A DNA stretch of 64,000 nucleotides from Thiohalomonas sp963783235 (GTDB lineage Bacteria; Pseudomonadota; Gammaproteobacteria; Thiohalomonadales; Thiohalomonadaceae), in the NCBI GenBank assembly GCA_963783235.1, contig CAWAMN010000002.1:1685839-1749838 (forward strand), in the 5' to 3' direction. The stretch's first letter is position 1; every line of letters begins with the position of its first letter. A program made the translations under genes and the position numbers. A model generated the notes under the pieces. It had not been told where the DNA came from. It did not search any database and saw nothing but the letters and a program-made list of their open reading frames with translations. Shown here in pieces: positions 54,576 to 63,645 of this stretch.

Positions 54576-56162
54576 ATGAGAAATCTGCTTCGCGGGATGT
54601 TGGCGACCATCGCCGTCCTCGCAACAGTCTGGGTGATTGGTCGCCTCACCCTGGAGATTCAGCTGCCGCCGGCACCGGCGGAGCGCGGTGCCTTCCCCGA
54701 TCCCATGGACCCGGAGATGACTCTCTCCGAAGCCTTTGCCGCACTGCCGGCCAGCGTCGGCAAGCAAAGCCGGGTCGCTTTGCTGCAAGACAATGCGGCG
54801 GCCTGGGTTGCCCGCTGGCGGCTGTTGGGCGAGGCCCGGCAGCGCATCGACGTCAGCTATTTTATTCTCAAACAGGATGTCTTTGGCGCCGCCCTGCTGG
54901 GACTTCTCGTAAAGAAGGCCCGTGAAGGTGTTCATGTCCGTGTGCTGCTCGATGCGATGGGCACGGAAATGTCCCGCAACCTACGCGGCAACGATTACCT
55001 CGATATCCTCGTACAGGTGCCCGGTGTCCAGGTACGGATGTATCGGCCGTTGCGCTATCGCCTTCTGGATGCCTTCCTGACCCTCAATCCGGCGGCCATA
55101 ATCGCCAGCGATCACGACAAAATCCTGGTGGTGGACGGAATCTGCGGCCTCACCGGGGGGCGCAATATCTCCCGGGAATATTTCAGCCCTCCATCGGATT
55201 CTCCCTCTGCCTTCCACGATGTGGATGTCAGTCTGGCCGGCAAGCGGATTGCGGCCGACCTGACCGCCGCCTTCGAGGCGCAGTTCACGAGCGGTGAGGC
55301 AAAGCCGGTGGAGGACGGGTTGTTCAACCTGGACGGCTCGGCGGATGATTTGCTCGGGGCCTATCGAATAATGGACGCTTGGGTGCGCGGTTTGGCGCTG
55401 CCCGAGACCACTGTTTCGGCCTTGGATGCGAAGGGGATCGCCTGGGCTCACCAGTTGCGAGCCGTACCCGGCCTGCATGGGGCGCTCGGGTTGCCCGCCC
55501 CGAGGTTTCATCAGATGCGGGTCAAGCTATTGGACAGCCGAACACGGCTGGTCGACTCCGATGACGCCATCACCCGCAGCCTGATCCGGTTAGTTCGGAG
55601 TGCTCGAAACGAGATCTTCATCCAGAGTCCCTATCTGATCCTCTTCGAAGATGCTGCCGATGTGCTTGCCGAGGCCGCCGAACGAGGGGTTCGGATCACC
55701 ATACTGACCAACGGCCCGACGTCCAGCGATCAGGCTCTCAGTCAGGCCCTTTTCTTTGAGCAGTGGCCGCGGCTGCTTGCGCGGGTCCCCTCCGCACGGC
55801 TGTTTGTCGGTGGGAACCGGCACAATCTGCATGCCAAGCTTGCCGTCGTGGATCGCCGCGTATCGTTGGTCGGGACCTATAATTTCGAGCCACTGAGCAT
55901 GCTGCTCAATAGTGAACTCGTGATAGCCGCCCAGTCCAGGGAATGGGCGGAGCGTCTTCTGGAAAAGCCGGAACGGTTGATCGCTGCCGGGGCGCCGCTG
56001 ACCTATCGCTACCGCCTGGAAGACGAAAGAGGGCCCGATGGCGTCCCCTTGATACGTTTCGGGCCCTACGACCACTGGCAGCCGGAGCAGTGGCCGGCCG
56101 TCGCCCTCTACCAAAACTGGTTGGTCAAGCCGCTTCTCGCCATTGACACACCGCTTCTGTGA
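54576..56162 (+). CDS. Phospholipase D family protein (cardiolipin synthase-like)
   Basis: 528 residues with an N-terminal helix (about 7-25). Two HKD motifs are visible: SDHDKILVVDGICGLTGGRN and NLHAKLAVVDRRVSLVGTYN. FILKQDVFGAALLGLLVKKA and DVLAEAAERGVRITILTNG are typical of the PLDc_2 domains. It probably hydrolyses or exchanges phospholipid headgroups in the periplasm. The second motif ends with an Asn (GTYN) as in the family. Confidence 0.85.
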   Translation: MRNLLRGMLATIAVLATVWVIGRLTLEIQLPPAPAERGAFPDPMDPEMTLSEAFAALPASVGKQSRVALLQDNAAAWVARWRLLGEARQRIDVSYFILKQDVFGAALLGLLVKKAREGVHVRVLLDAMGTEMSRNLRGNDYLDILVQVPGVQVRMYRPLRYRLLDAFLTLNPAAIIASDHDKILVVDGICGLTGGRNISREYFSPPSDSPSAFHDVDVSLAGKRIAADLTAAFEAQFTSGEAKPVEDGLFNLDGSADDLLGAYRIMDAWVRGLALPETTVSALDAKGIAWAHQLRAVPGLHGALGLPAPRFHQMRVKLLDSRTRLVDSDDAITRSLIRLVRSARNEIFIQSPYLILFEDAADVLAEAAERGVRITILTNGPTSSDQALSQALFFEQWPRLLARVPSARLFVGGNRHNLHAKLAVVDRRVSLVGTYNFEPLSMLLNSELVIAAQSREWAERLLEKPERLIAAGAPLTYRYRLEDERGPDGVPLIRFGPYDHWQPEQWPAVALYQNWLVKPLLAIDTPLL

Positions 56163-56174
56163 AACGCTCGCCCG

Positions 56175-56660
56175 TTAGGGGAATCCGCGCTGGGGGATTC
56201 CCCATACTCCGATATTGCGGTGGCGTGCGATACGTTCCAGGGCATGGTACTCGAACGGCGCTTCCGGGCGGGCCAGCGCCCAGCCGTTGCGAAGCAGAAA
56301 GGCCGCCAGGTCTTCGCCCTCCGAGAAGGGCGCACCGTCGGTTGTGCATTGTGCTTCCAGACTCCCGTCGGCTCGGGTGGCCATCGTGCGACAGTGCACA
56401 AAACCATCCACTTTCATACCCAGCGCCAACACCGGACGCGGTCCACAGCGCACCGGGCGCATGAAAGCGAAGCAGGTCTCATCCTCCAGCGGGATGTGGA
56501 TGCCCCACAGATGGACCCTTCGGTTATCGACGACCAGGGTGCCGTCATCGCGCACGAACCCCAATCCGCTAATAATCCGGGCATTAGCCTCGGAGCCTCC
56601 CAGCAGAAGTAGTGCGAGGGTCAAACTCAATCGTAGGCAGCATCGGGCGTTCATGGTCAT
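56175..56660 (-). CDS. Thermonuclease-like (SNase) secreted protein
   Basis: About 161 residues from ATG 56660; there is an ATG at 56654 and a GTG at 56669. Signal peptide about 1-27. The SNase-like fold is suggested by VRDDGTLVVDNRRVHLWGIHIP, EGEDLAAFLLRNGWALA and EYHALERIARHRNIGVWG. The metal/catalytic residues of SNase are only partly visible, so nuclease activity is doubtful. The 3' end is convergent with the phospholipase gene. Confidence 0.65.
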   Translation of the reverse strand: MTMNARCCLRLSLTLALLLLGGSEANARIISGLGFVRDDGTLVVDNRRVHLWGIHIPLEDETCFAFMRPVRCGPRPVLALGMKVDGFVHCRTMATRADGSLEAQCTTDGAPFSEGEDLAAFLLRNGWALARPEAPFEYHALERIARHRNIGVWGIPQRGFP

Positions 56661-56817
56661 GCGTATCACCCCTGCGAAAACGACGTGGGATTGCGATCTT
56701 TACGGACCCCAATAGCGTAGCTTCTTGCTTCTGCGCCGTTTCGCGCTAGCGTTCGCGGTATATGTTCTGGACACGTCGTGTCACCCGACACGCAGCTGAG
56801 TGAAAGGAGGTTTGCCA

Positions 56818-57158
56818 TGGAACAGAAGCAGCGTTGGCAAGACTGGGTGAGTCTGATACTCGGTATCTGGCTCTTTCTCTCGCCGTTCTTCGGCATCGGT
56901 GTTAGCGAAACGGCAGCCTGGAACTCATGGATATTCGGGGCCGTGGTCGCAGTGATGTCCGCCTGGGCACTGGCTCGCCCGCAGATTTGGGAGGAATGGG
57001 TCAATCTGGCGGTGGGCATCTGGATCCTCATCGCTCCGTTCGTACTGCTGTTTACCGCGCAAAATGACGCGATGTGGAACCACATTATTGTCGGGCTTAT
57101 CGTGGCTGCCGATGCCGTCTGGGTGATGTCTCAGCGGCAGGTACGGCGAGAAGCCTGA
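56818..57158 (+). CDS. SPW repeat membrane protein
   Basis: 113 residues, with the tandem repeat motif WVSLILGIWLFLSPFFG and WVNLAVGIWILIAPFVLLF, plus two further helices. SPW repeat proteins are small four-helix membrane proteins of unknown function. A strong ribosome site (aaaggagg) precedes ATG 56818. Confidence 0.88.
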
Positions 57159-57165
57159 CTGTTTT

Positions 57166-57194
57166 CACGGCGAGGCCGTTCAGGCTTCGCCGTG
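57166..57194 (+). terminator. Hairpin after the SPW gene
   Basis: cacggcgaggcc and ggcttcgccgtg form a 12-bp stem with one mismatch and a 5-base loop, 8 bp after the SPW stop. There is no T-tract, so it may be a Rho-independent-like structure or a processing signal. Confidence 0.5.
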
Positions 57195-57314
57195 CGCCTG
57201 CCCGATATTCCCTCCGTATTCCTGTCGCTTTTCAGTTCGGGTGGGACTCCCCTGCTTGCGATTATTAACGTCTAGCCTTATTGATTGGATGGTGTGTTCG
57301 CCAGGAGTGCGTCA

Positions 57315-58697
57315 GTGGAAAACCTCGCCGACCCCCTGTTTTTGTCGCGCGTTCAGATGGCCTTTACCCTGGCTTTCCACATTCTGTTTCCCACCCTGAC
57401 CATCGGCCTGTCGGTATTTCTGGTTTTCCTCCACGGCCTGTGGCTGCGCACCCATGATCACGCCTACATGCTGCTGTTTCGGTTCTGGATGAAAATCTTT
57501 GCGCTGGCATTCGGTGTGGGGGTGGTCTCCGGTATCGTCCTGTCGTTTGAATTCGGCACCAATTTCAGCGAATTCTCCCGCGTCACCGGCAATGTGCTGG
57601 CGCCGCTGCTCTCTTACGAAGTACTGATGGCATTTTTCCTGGAGGCGAGTTTTCTGCCCGTTCTGCTTTTCGGGTGGGGCAAGGTGGGGCCAAGGCTGCA
57701 TTTTTTCTCAACCGTTATGGTTGCGACCGGCACGGTCCTGTCGGCCTTCTGGATCCTCTCCGCCAACTCCTGGATGCACACGCCGTCCGGCTTTGCGCTG
57801 ACGGAGGGTCGTTTTTTCCCGGAAGACTGGTGGCGCATTGTTTTCAACCCCTCGTTTCCCTATCGTCTTTCGCACATGCTCAACGCATCGTTTCTCACGG
57901 TGACTTTCGTTGTGGCCGGTGTCTCCGCCTGGTATCTGTTGCGAGAGCGGCATGTCGATCTCTCGCGCCGCACGCTCTCCATGGCCCTGTGGACGGCCTT
58001 GATTGTGGCCCCTGGACAGGTACTTCTGGGGGACTTGCACGGGCTGAATACCCTGGAGCACCAGCCGGTGAAGATAGCGGCCATGGAGGGGCTATGGGAA
58101 ACCCGCGACCATGCCCCCTTCGTGATCTTCGGGATTCCTGACACCGAACGGGAGACAAACCGCTATGCATTGGAAATACCGGGTGCGGCCAGTCTCATCC
58201 TGAAGCACGACTCTGAAGGCGTCGTGCAGGGACTCGACAGCGTCGGCCCGAACGAGCGTCCGCCGGTTCTGCCGGTATTCTGGTCTTTTCGCGTGATGCT
58301 CTATATCGGTCTATTTCTGGTGGCACTGGCGCTGATCGGTACGCTTTTGCAAGTTCGTCGCCGCCTCTTCAGCAGCCGTTGGTTCCTTCGCTTACTGGTA
58401 TTCGCAAGCCCACTCGGCTTCGTCGCGGTGATCGCCGGCTGGTTTGTCACGGAAATCGGCAGGCAGCCCTGGGTCGTCCAGGGCCTGTTGCGAACCGCCG
58501 ATTCGGCCTCGACGGTACCGTTGTCTTCGGTGGCGGGTTCCCTCGTCATGTTCCTGGTGGTCTACAGCCTGCTGCTCGGCGCCTTTCTGGTTTTCCTCTA
58601 TCGCATCATTCGTCGCGGACCCGGCGAACAGGTCCCCTCGGAGAGCGTCCCCGGGGCGCCCCGTACCGCCTGGTTCCCTCCAGCCTCGGAGAGGTAG
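57315..58697 (+). CDS. cydA: Cytochrome bd-type quinol oxidase subunit I (cyanide-insensitive type)
   Basis: 460 residues from GTG 57315, preceded by aggag; an earlier start at 57285 is less likely. Helix 1 with the heme ligand His22 (FTLAFHILFPTLTIG), then GVVSGIVLSFEFGTNF, the heme-binding SHMLNASFL, and GWFVTEIGRQPWVVQGLLRTAD. It has the short Q-loop of the CIO type. It oxidises quinol and reduces oxygen to water. cydB follows after 3 bp. Confidence 0.93.
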   Translation: MENLADPLFLSRVQMAFTLAFHILFPTLTIGLSVFLVFLHGLWLRTHDHAYMLLFRFWMKIFALAFGVGVVSGIVLSFEFGTNFSEFSRVTGNVLAPLLSYEVLMAFFLEASFLPVLLFGWGKVGPRLHFFSTVMVATGTVLSAFWILSANSWMHTPSGFALTEGRFFPEDWWRIVFNPSFPYRLSHMLNASFLTVTFVVAGVSAWYLLRERHVDLSRRTLSMALWTALIVAPGQVLLGDLHGLNTLEHQPVKIAAMEGLWETRDHAPFVIFGIPDTERETNRYALEIPGAASLILKHDSEGVVQGLDSVGPNERPPVLPVFWSFRVMLYIGLFLVALALIGTLLQVRRRLFSSRWFLRLLVFASPLGFVAVIAGWFVTEIGRQPWVVQGLLRTADSASTVPLSSVAGSLVMFLVVYSLLLGAFLVFLYRIIRRGPGEQVPSESVPGAPRTAWFPPASER

Positions 58698-58700
58698 TCA

Positions 58701-59696
58701 ATGGATTGGGTGATTGTCGCTGCCGCAGTACTGCTTCTGGCCATCGGCATGTATGTCATTCTCGATGGCTTTGATCTGGGTGTCGGTATCCTCTTTCCGT
58801 TTGTACCGGGTGATGCGGACCGTGATGTGATGATTGCCACGATCTCCCCGGTATGGGATGGCAATGAGACCTGGCTGGTACTGGGCGGCGTTACGCTCTT
58901 CGCAGCCTTTCCGCTTGCCTATTCGATCCTGCTGCCCGCGCTCTATGCCGGTGTAATGCTCTTTCTGGCCGCGCTGGTATTCCGCGGCGTGGTCTTCGAG
59001 TTCCGCCCCAAGGCCGAGAAGCGCCATTTCTGGAATTACGCGTTTTTCGTCGCTTCCGTGATCGCGGCTTTTGCCCAGGGGCTTGTGTTGGGCGGTTTTG
59101 TCGAGGGCTTCGAGGTGAACGGGCGGCGCTATGTGGGGGGGACGTTCGGCTGGTTGACTCCGTTCAGTTTCATGACGGGGCTGGCCCTGGTGAACGCCTA
59201 TGCGCTTCTGGGCGCCACATGGTTGATCCAAAAAACCGAGGGTCCGTTACAGGCTTGGTGTTTCCGGGCTGCCCGACCGCTGCTGATCGGTATGGCCCTT
59301 TTTGTCGTACTGGTCAGCATCTGGACGCCGCTGGCACAGCCGGCGATTGCCGCCCGCTGGTTTGCACTGCCGAATCTGCTCTACCTGATGCCCATCCCTC
59401 TCGCCTCTTCCTGGTGTGTCTGGCGCGCATGGTACCTTTTGGCCATCCGCCGGGAGCGGGGCCCCTTCCCGCTGTCCGTGGCGCTGTTTTTACTCGCCTA
59501 TGCCGGGGTCACAATCAGTCTCTGGCCCTATGTGATCCCGCGTCACTATACGATCCGGGATGCCGCTTCACCGCCTGAAAGCCTGGCGTTTCTGCTGACC
59601 GGCGTGCTCGTTCTGTTGCCTCTGGTGATGGGCTATACACTGCACACTTACCGCGTTTTCCGCGGCAAGGTGAACGGAGAGAGCGGTTACCACTGA
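58701..59696 (+). CDS. cydB: Cytochrome bd-type quinol oxidase subunit II
   Basis: 331 residues. Start MDWVIVAAAVLLLAIGMYVILDGFDLGVGIL is the CydB N-terminus (including the family GFDLGVG). Eight or nine helices follow. Works with CydA in the membrane. No cydX or cydDC was seen. Confidence 0.93.
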   Translation: MDWVIVAAAVLLLAIGMYVILDGFDLGVGILFPFVPGDADRDVMIATISPVWDGNETWLVLGGVTLFAAFPLAYSILLPALYAGVMLFLAALVFRGVVFEFRPKAEKRHFWNYAFFVASVIAAFAQGLVLGGFVEGFEVNGRRYVGGTFGWLTPFSFMTGLALVNAYALLGATWLIQKTEGPLQAWCFRAARPLLIGMALFVVLVSIWTPLAQPAIAARWFALPNLLYLMPIPLASSWCVWRAWYLLAIRRERGPFPLSVALFLLAYAGVTISLWPYVIPRHYTIRDAASPPESLAFLLTGVLVLLPLVMGYTLHTYRVFRGKVNGESGYH

Positions 59697-59708
59697 AGCC
59701 ATGAACGC

Positions 59709-61451
59709 TCATCGATAACTGCTTTCGATATCGTCCTTGTCGAGAACGCCGTATACATGTGCGATGCCCGGTGCGATCACCCGCGTGACGTAGAGGACCT
59801 CGGCACCGCTTTCGTGCATCAGCCGCCGCGCCTCCTCGAGCGTGGCCTGCATGTCGATGCCGGTGGCCTGCAGACGGGTGCCGGGCACGGTTCGAAGATC
59901 GAAACTTCGGCTCTCCGGTTCCTCGCGAAGTGTTCGGGCCACATCCACCGCCGCGAGCAGGAAATCCGGCCGTCGCTCCTGGCGAACCAGGATCCAGCGC
60001 GGCTTTTCGGCCAGTTGGGTCGCCAGGCGCTTGCGCTCGACGCGGCGTGGCAGTTCCACAAAGTTCCGGTCCATCACCGCCCCGACCCCGATCTGGCGCA
60101 GCGACTGGGCAACGGGGTCGTTGCGGAAATCCCGGCCAAGGGCCCGCAGCAGGACCAAGTACATCGGCTCCCTCCCGTGCAGGTGACCGCTCATGAGGGT
60201 GGCGGCGATGACGGTGAGCATGCCGGGGAAAATGATATTGTGGTTGCCCGTCAATTCCACAATGGCGATTAGCCCCGCCAGCGGTGCCTGCAGCGTGCCG
60301 GCCATCATCGCCCCCATGCCCAGCAGGACGTAAAAGCCGGCAGGCGAGGTATCGGCCAGTCCCCAGCCCTGGGCGAGCGTTGCGAATGCGCCGCCGGTCG
60401 CGGCTCCGACGACCAGCGCCGGGCCGATCAGACCGCCAGGGATTCCGAAACCGACCGCTACGGTACTGGCCAGCAGCTTCAGGCCGATGGTCGCGACTAG
60501 CAAGACGAGCGTGACCTCTCCCAGGATGATCCGGTTGACGGTGTCGTAACCGATCCCCATCACCTGTGGCAGCATCAGCCCGATCAGACCTATCGCCAGG
60601 CCCGCCAGGGCACAGCGAAGGATAACGGGTATGTTTTGACCCAGCTGAATGAAAAGCTGCAACAGGCGGATGAAGGCGGCCGAGAGAGCGCCGATGAGAA
60701 GCCCCATCAGCAGCACATAGGGCAGTTCCCATAGCGAGCCGAGGGCCAGGTCCGGCACGGAGAAGGCCAAGTCGGGACCGAATACGGCCCGGGAGAGGAT
60801 CGTGGCACTGACCGCTGCCAGCAGCACCGGCGCAAAGGCCGCGACGGTGTACTCGAACATCAGCACTTCCAGCGCGAAGGCGACGCCGGCCAGGGGCGTG
60901 TTGAAAGAGGCGGCAATTGCCGCAGAGGTGCCGCAGGCGGCGAGCACGCGCAGACTGTTGTTGGGAAGCCCGAGTCGTTGCGCGGGTAGGTTGCTGGCGG
61001 CAGCACCCAGATGAACGCCTGGCCCCTCGCGGCCGACGGAGTGGCCGGTTATCAGAGCCAGCGCACCACCCAGGAATTGCACCACCGCGTTCCATACCGG
61101 GAAGTGGCCCTGATAGTAAGCGAGCCTCTCCATTACGTGAGCGACACCAACCGATCGAGCCGCCATCGGCGAGATGTAGAATAAGACACCGATAAGTACG
61201 GCGCCGCCGGTGGGGGCTGCCACCCGGGCCCAGAGCTTGAGTGATTCGTAATTGCCCGGTGAGCCGTCGAGAAAAATTGCCTGGGTTTGCTCTACCAGCA
61301 GACGAAAGAGGATCGAGACCAGTCCGGCGGTAATCCCGCTGATAAGGCCCAGAAGCGACAACTCCAGGACCGCATCCGAACGGGAGACCCGAAGACGAAA
61401 ACGGTCGAGCGCATCGCTTACCCCTCCGACCCCGGTTGAGCGCATGGCCAT
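59709..61451 (-). CDS. CLC-type chloride channel/antiporter with C-terminal CBS domain
   Basis: 580 residues. The CLC signature GREGPGVHLGAAASN (with the gating Glu) lies near 139-153, FNTPLAGVAFALEVLM and PGGLIGPALVVGAATGGAF in the later half. The C-terminal part (about 445-575) carries a CBS region (LEEARRLMHESGAEVLYVTR). A retained gating Glu favours a proton-coupled antiporter. Convergent with cydB. Confidence 0.9.
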   Translation of the reverse strand: MAMRSTGVGGVSDALDRFRLRVSRSDAVLELSLLGLISGITAGLVSILFRLLVEQTQAIFLDGSPGNYESLKLWARVAAPTGGAVLIGVLFYISPMAARSVGVAHVMERLAYYQGHFPVWNAVVQFLGGALALITGHSVGREGPGVHLGAAASNLPAQRLGLPNNSLRVLAACGTSAAIAASFNTPLAGVAFALEVLMFEYTVAAFAPVLLAAVSATILSRAVFGPDLAFSVPDLALGSLWELPYVLLMGLLIGALSAAFIRLLQLFIQLGQNIPVILRCALAGLAIGLIGLMLPQVMGIGYDTVNRIILGEVTLVLLVATIGLKLLASTVAVGFGIPGGLIGPALVVGAATGGAFATLAQGWGLADTSPAGFYVLLGMGAMMAGTLQAPLAGLIAIVELTGNHNIIFPGMLTVIAATLMSGHLHGREPMYLVLLRALGRDFRNDPVAQSLRQIGVGAVMDRNFVELPRRVERKRLATQLAEKPRWILVRQERRPDFLLAAVDVARTLREEPESRSFDLRTVPGTRLQATGIDMQATLEEARRLMHESGAEVLYVTRVIAPGIAHVYGVLDKDDIESSYR

Positions 61452-61605
61452 CTACAGTTCTCTCCCGGATTGAAGCACGCTATTCACTCTCGCCGACGTC
61501 TCTTGGGCCCCACCACCACGCTGGGCGTTTTACCCTCTTCACGGCTTCGCGGGTGCTCGCTTTATCCCTCCCGCTCAACAATGGAAGACTTCGCGGTGCA
61601 TCGGG

Positions 61606-61667
61606 TAGGAGCGGCATCCTGCCGCGAAACCAGAATACCCACCGATCGCGGCAGGATGCCGCTCCCA
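61606..61667. repeat. Large extragenic palindrome (22-bp arms)
   Basis: taggagcggcatcctgccgcga (61606-61627) and tcgcggcaggatgccgctccca (61646-61667) pair over 22 bp except for one or two positions, with an 18-bp loop. It lies between the CLC gene promoter side and the end of tspO. The outer arm sequence matches the palindrome at 39532-39585. It could be a REP/BIME-type element. Confidence 0.8.
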
Positions 61668-61727
61668 CGGTTTGGGTGCGGTTCGGCGCGCGGCGTGTCG
61701 CTTTCGATAGACGCAAGGAAGCTCAAG

Positions 61728-62180
61728 CTAATCAACAGGCGGATTCAGTTGCCAGATCGCCGCATTAAGGAGCACGGCATAGGAAACCCATAGCAGGTAG
61801 GGCACGAACAGGCCGGCCGCCCAGCGGTCGATTCGCGCAAACAACCGCGTGGCCGCGGCGATAAGACCCCAAAGCACGAGGATGTCGATCAGTGCCAGAC
61901 CGATGTTTTGGAGGCCGAAAAACAGCCACGACCAGAGCCCGTTGGCCGCGAGTTGGGCCGCAAACAGGTAGAGTCCCGTCCTCCGCCATCGGGAGCGGGT
62001 TGCCCAAACCCGCCAGCCGGCGACCGCCATCATCGCGTAAAGCAGGCTCCAGGCGATCGGAAAAGCGACACTGGGCGGTGTCCAGGTCGGCTTGTCGAGG
62101 CTCGCGTACCAAGGTCCGGGTTGGAACTGCGCACCGAACGCCGCGACGCCAAAACACACCAGGAAGAAAACGCCAAGCAT
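61728..62180 (-). CDS. TspO/MBR family tryptophan-rich sensory protein
   Basis: 150 residues. PGPWYASLDKPTWTPPSVAF and IAWSLLYAMMAVAGWRVW are TspO signatures; five helices follow. Bacterial TspO binds porphyrins and responds to oxygen or light stress. It lies in the same neighbourhood as the heme-using oxidase genes but has its own orientation. Confidence 0.92.
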   Translation of the reverse strand: MLGVFFLVCFGVAAFGAQFQPGPWYASLDKPTWTPPSVAFPIAWSLLYAMMAVAGWRVWATRSRWRRTGLYLFAAQLAANGLWSWLFFGLQNIGLALIDILVLWGLIAAATRLFARIDRWAAGLFVPYLLWVSYAVLLNAAIWQLNPPVD

Positions 62181-62259
62181 CAGGATTGAACGGAAAATAG
62201 CGGTAGTCCCCTGTCCGGTTTTTCCCTAAGCCTAGCCGGACAGGAGAACACTCTCCGCC

Positions 62260-62784
62260 TCAATCGTCATCGTCCTCCCGGTCGTCATCATGGCCCCAGC
62301 GTTCGTACTTTCGCGGGCGGTTAAAGGCATGCTGATTATCGATGATGAACTGGGGCACGAGCCCAAGCGCTTGGGCGCCGTTCTCGTTCACCAGCACCGC
62401 ACCGGCCAGCGAAAGCTTGGGCGCGGGACCGCCCTCGGTATAGGGCCTGGTCACCCTTTGGCCACCAGGGGCAGCCACCGTCAGTGTATTGGCGAGCCCT
62501 GCTTCAAGGTTGTAGTAGGCGCCTCGGGGCAGACCTTCGGTGCCCATTGCCTCGCCGAGTTGGCTCATACGCATCAGGGGCACGACTTTGCCCTTTGGAT
62601 CGGCAAAAAGGGTGTGTTGCTTGCCATCCGGGCCGGTGGCAAGGAGGTTGGTGACGCGAACGAAGACCGGAGCTACCGGCCTTTTGGTATCACTGTAGAG
62701 CCGCTTATGGCCTTCGGCCGAGGCTGTCCCGTGCGCTAGTGCCGCTACCATCGTGACGGCGATAAAAAGTGGTGACAATTTCAT
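62260..62784 (-). CDS. Secreted protein of unknown function, acidic tail
   Basis: 174 residues. Signal peptide about 1-23 (cleavage after AHGTASA). The mature part resembles no family I can name with confidence, but repeats of small hydrophobic strands (VFVRVTNLLATGPDGKQHTLFA) are visible. The C-terminal 12 residues are acidic and His/Asp-rich (HDDDREDDDD), which could bind metal. Confidence 0.6.
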   Translation of the reverse strand: MKLSPLFIAVTMVAALAHGTASAEGHKRLYSDTKRPVAPVFVRVTNLLATGPDGKQHTLFADPKGKVVPLMRMSQLGEAMGTEGLPRGAYYNLEAGLANTLTVAAPGGQRVTRPYTEGGPAPKLSLAGAVLVNENGAQALGLVPQFIIDNQHAFNRPRKYERWGHDDDREDDDD

Positions 62785-62806
62785 CAGATTCTCTCCTTCT
62801 TGGACT

Positions 62807-62863
62807 TAGTGTGCCATGCGGAAAATAGTGTGAGGGTTACACTATTTTTCGCATGGCACACTA
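62807..62863. repeat. Long near-perfect hairpin (25-bp arms)
   Basis: tagtgtgccatgcggaaaat (continuing agtgt) and its complement at 62839-62863 pair over 25 bp with one mismatch around a 7-base loop. It sits 23 bp upstream of the start of the secreted protein gene on the opposite strand and about 180 bp before the next plus-strand gene. It may be a miniature element, a regulatory hairpin or a terminator. Confidence 0.75.
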
Positions 62864-63045
62864 CCCTATGGCCGGGCTATGAAGTGAAGCTGAACCCAGG
62901 CTTTCGCGAACCTGAACCGGAGGGTCCGCCGGTCGGGCCCGGCGGTCATCTCATGCGTAATCTTCCCGATTTTTATTTGTTCCTTTTTGGGTAACGCTTG
63001 GCGTAGCTAACCCCTTCGCAACGCCCACGGGCAAGGAGGAAAGAA

Positions 63046-63629
63046 ATGGAGAAAACCGACAAAACCAGAACGGCCGGCGAATCTACCGGGGCGCGGCCGC
63101 GGACGTTGCCGATGTCGCGCGTGAGCAGTCCAAGGCCGTATTCGAGCAGGCGCGCCAGAGCGGATACGGAATCATGGATGAACAGCGGCGGGTCTTCGCC
63201 AGCTATGCCAACCGCTGGGCGTCGGCCATGCATTCGGCCGCCTCCCACCTGGAAAAGGAGGGAGATGCATCGTCCAGCCAATATGCTGACTGGGCCGGTG
63301 ATGGACTCGACCGCTTCTCCAAGAGCGTCTCCTCGGGAAGCACCGATGACTTCATCAAGCAGGCGAACGACTTTGCCCGCAACCGCCCTTCGCTCTTCAT
63401 GGGCAGTGCCGTATTGGCAGGGATCGCGCTTGCCCAACTGTTCAAGTCATCGGCGCCGGAAGAGGAGCTGCCCTCCGGTTCGCGGAGTCTCACTCCGAGT
63501 TCGCGGAGCGGCCCGACTGGCGTGAAAGTCGGAGAGAGTGAAACCTACCCCCGGGCCGAAGCCGAATACGGTGAACTGGAAACCCGCAAGCCGGGGGCAC
63601 CGCATCATAAACCCGGAGCACCGCACTAA
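63046..63629 (+). pseudogene. Stress-response-type DUF protein, frameshifted
   Basis: ATG 63046 has a strong ribosome site (aggaggaaag). The head MEKTDKTRTAGESTG is followed, after a frame change near 63093, by AAADVADVAREQSKAVFEQARQSGYGIMDEQRR and a C-terminal region with a hydrophobic helix (LFMGSAVLAGIALAQLF) and a Gly/Pro-rich tail ending 63629. The coiled-coil/single-helix pattern with a phage-holin-type neighbour resembles stress-related envelope protein pairs. The function is not known. Confidence 0.6.
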
Positions 63630-63645
63630 ACGGGAGGAGTGAGTC

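Noticed and set aside
59515..61095. A 526-residue frame within the CLC gene
   Set aside because: Same-strand shifted frame, very Arg/Gly-rich. The other frame has the CLC motifs and a CBS domain.
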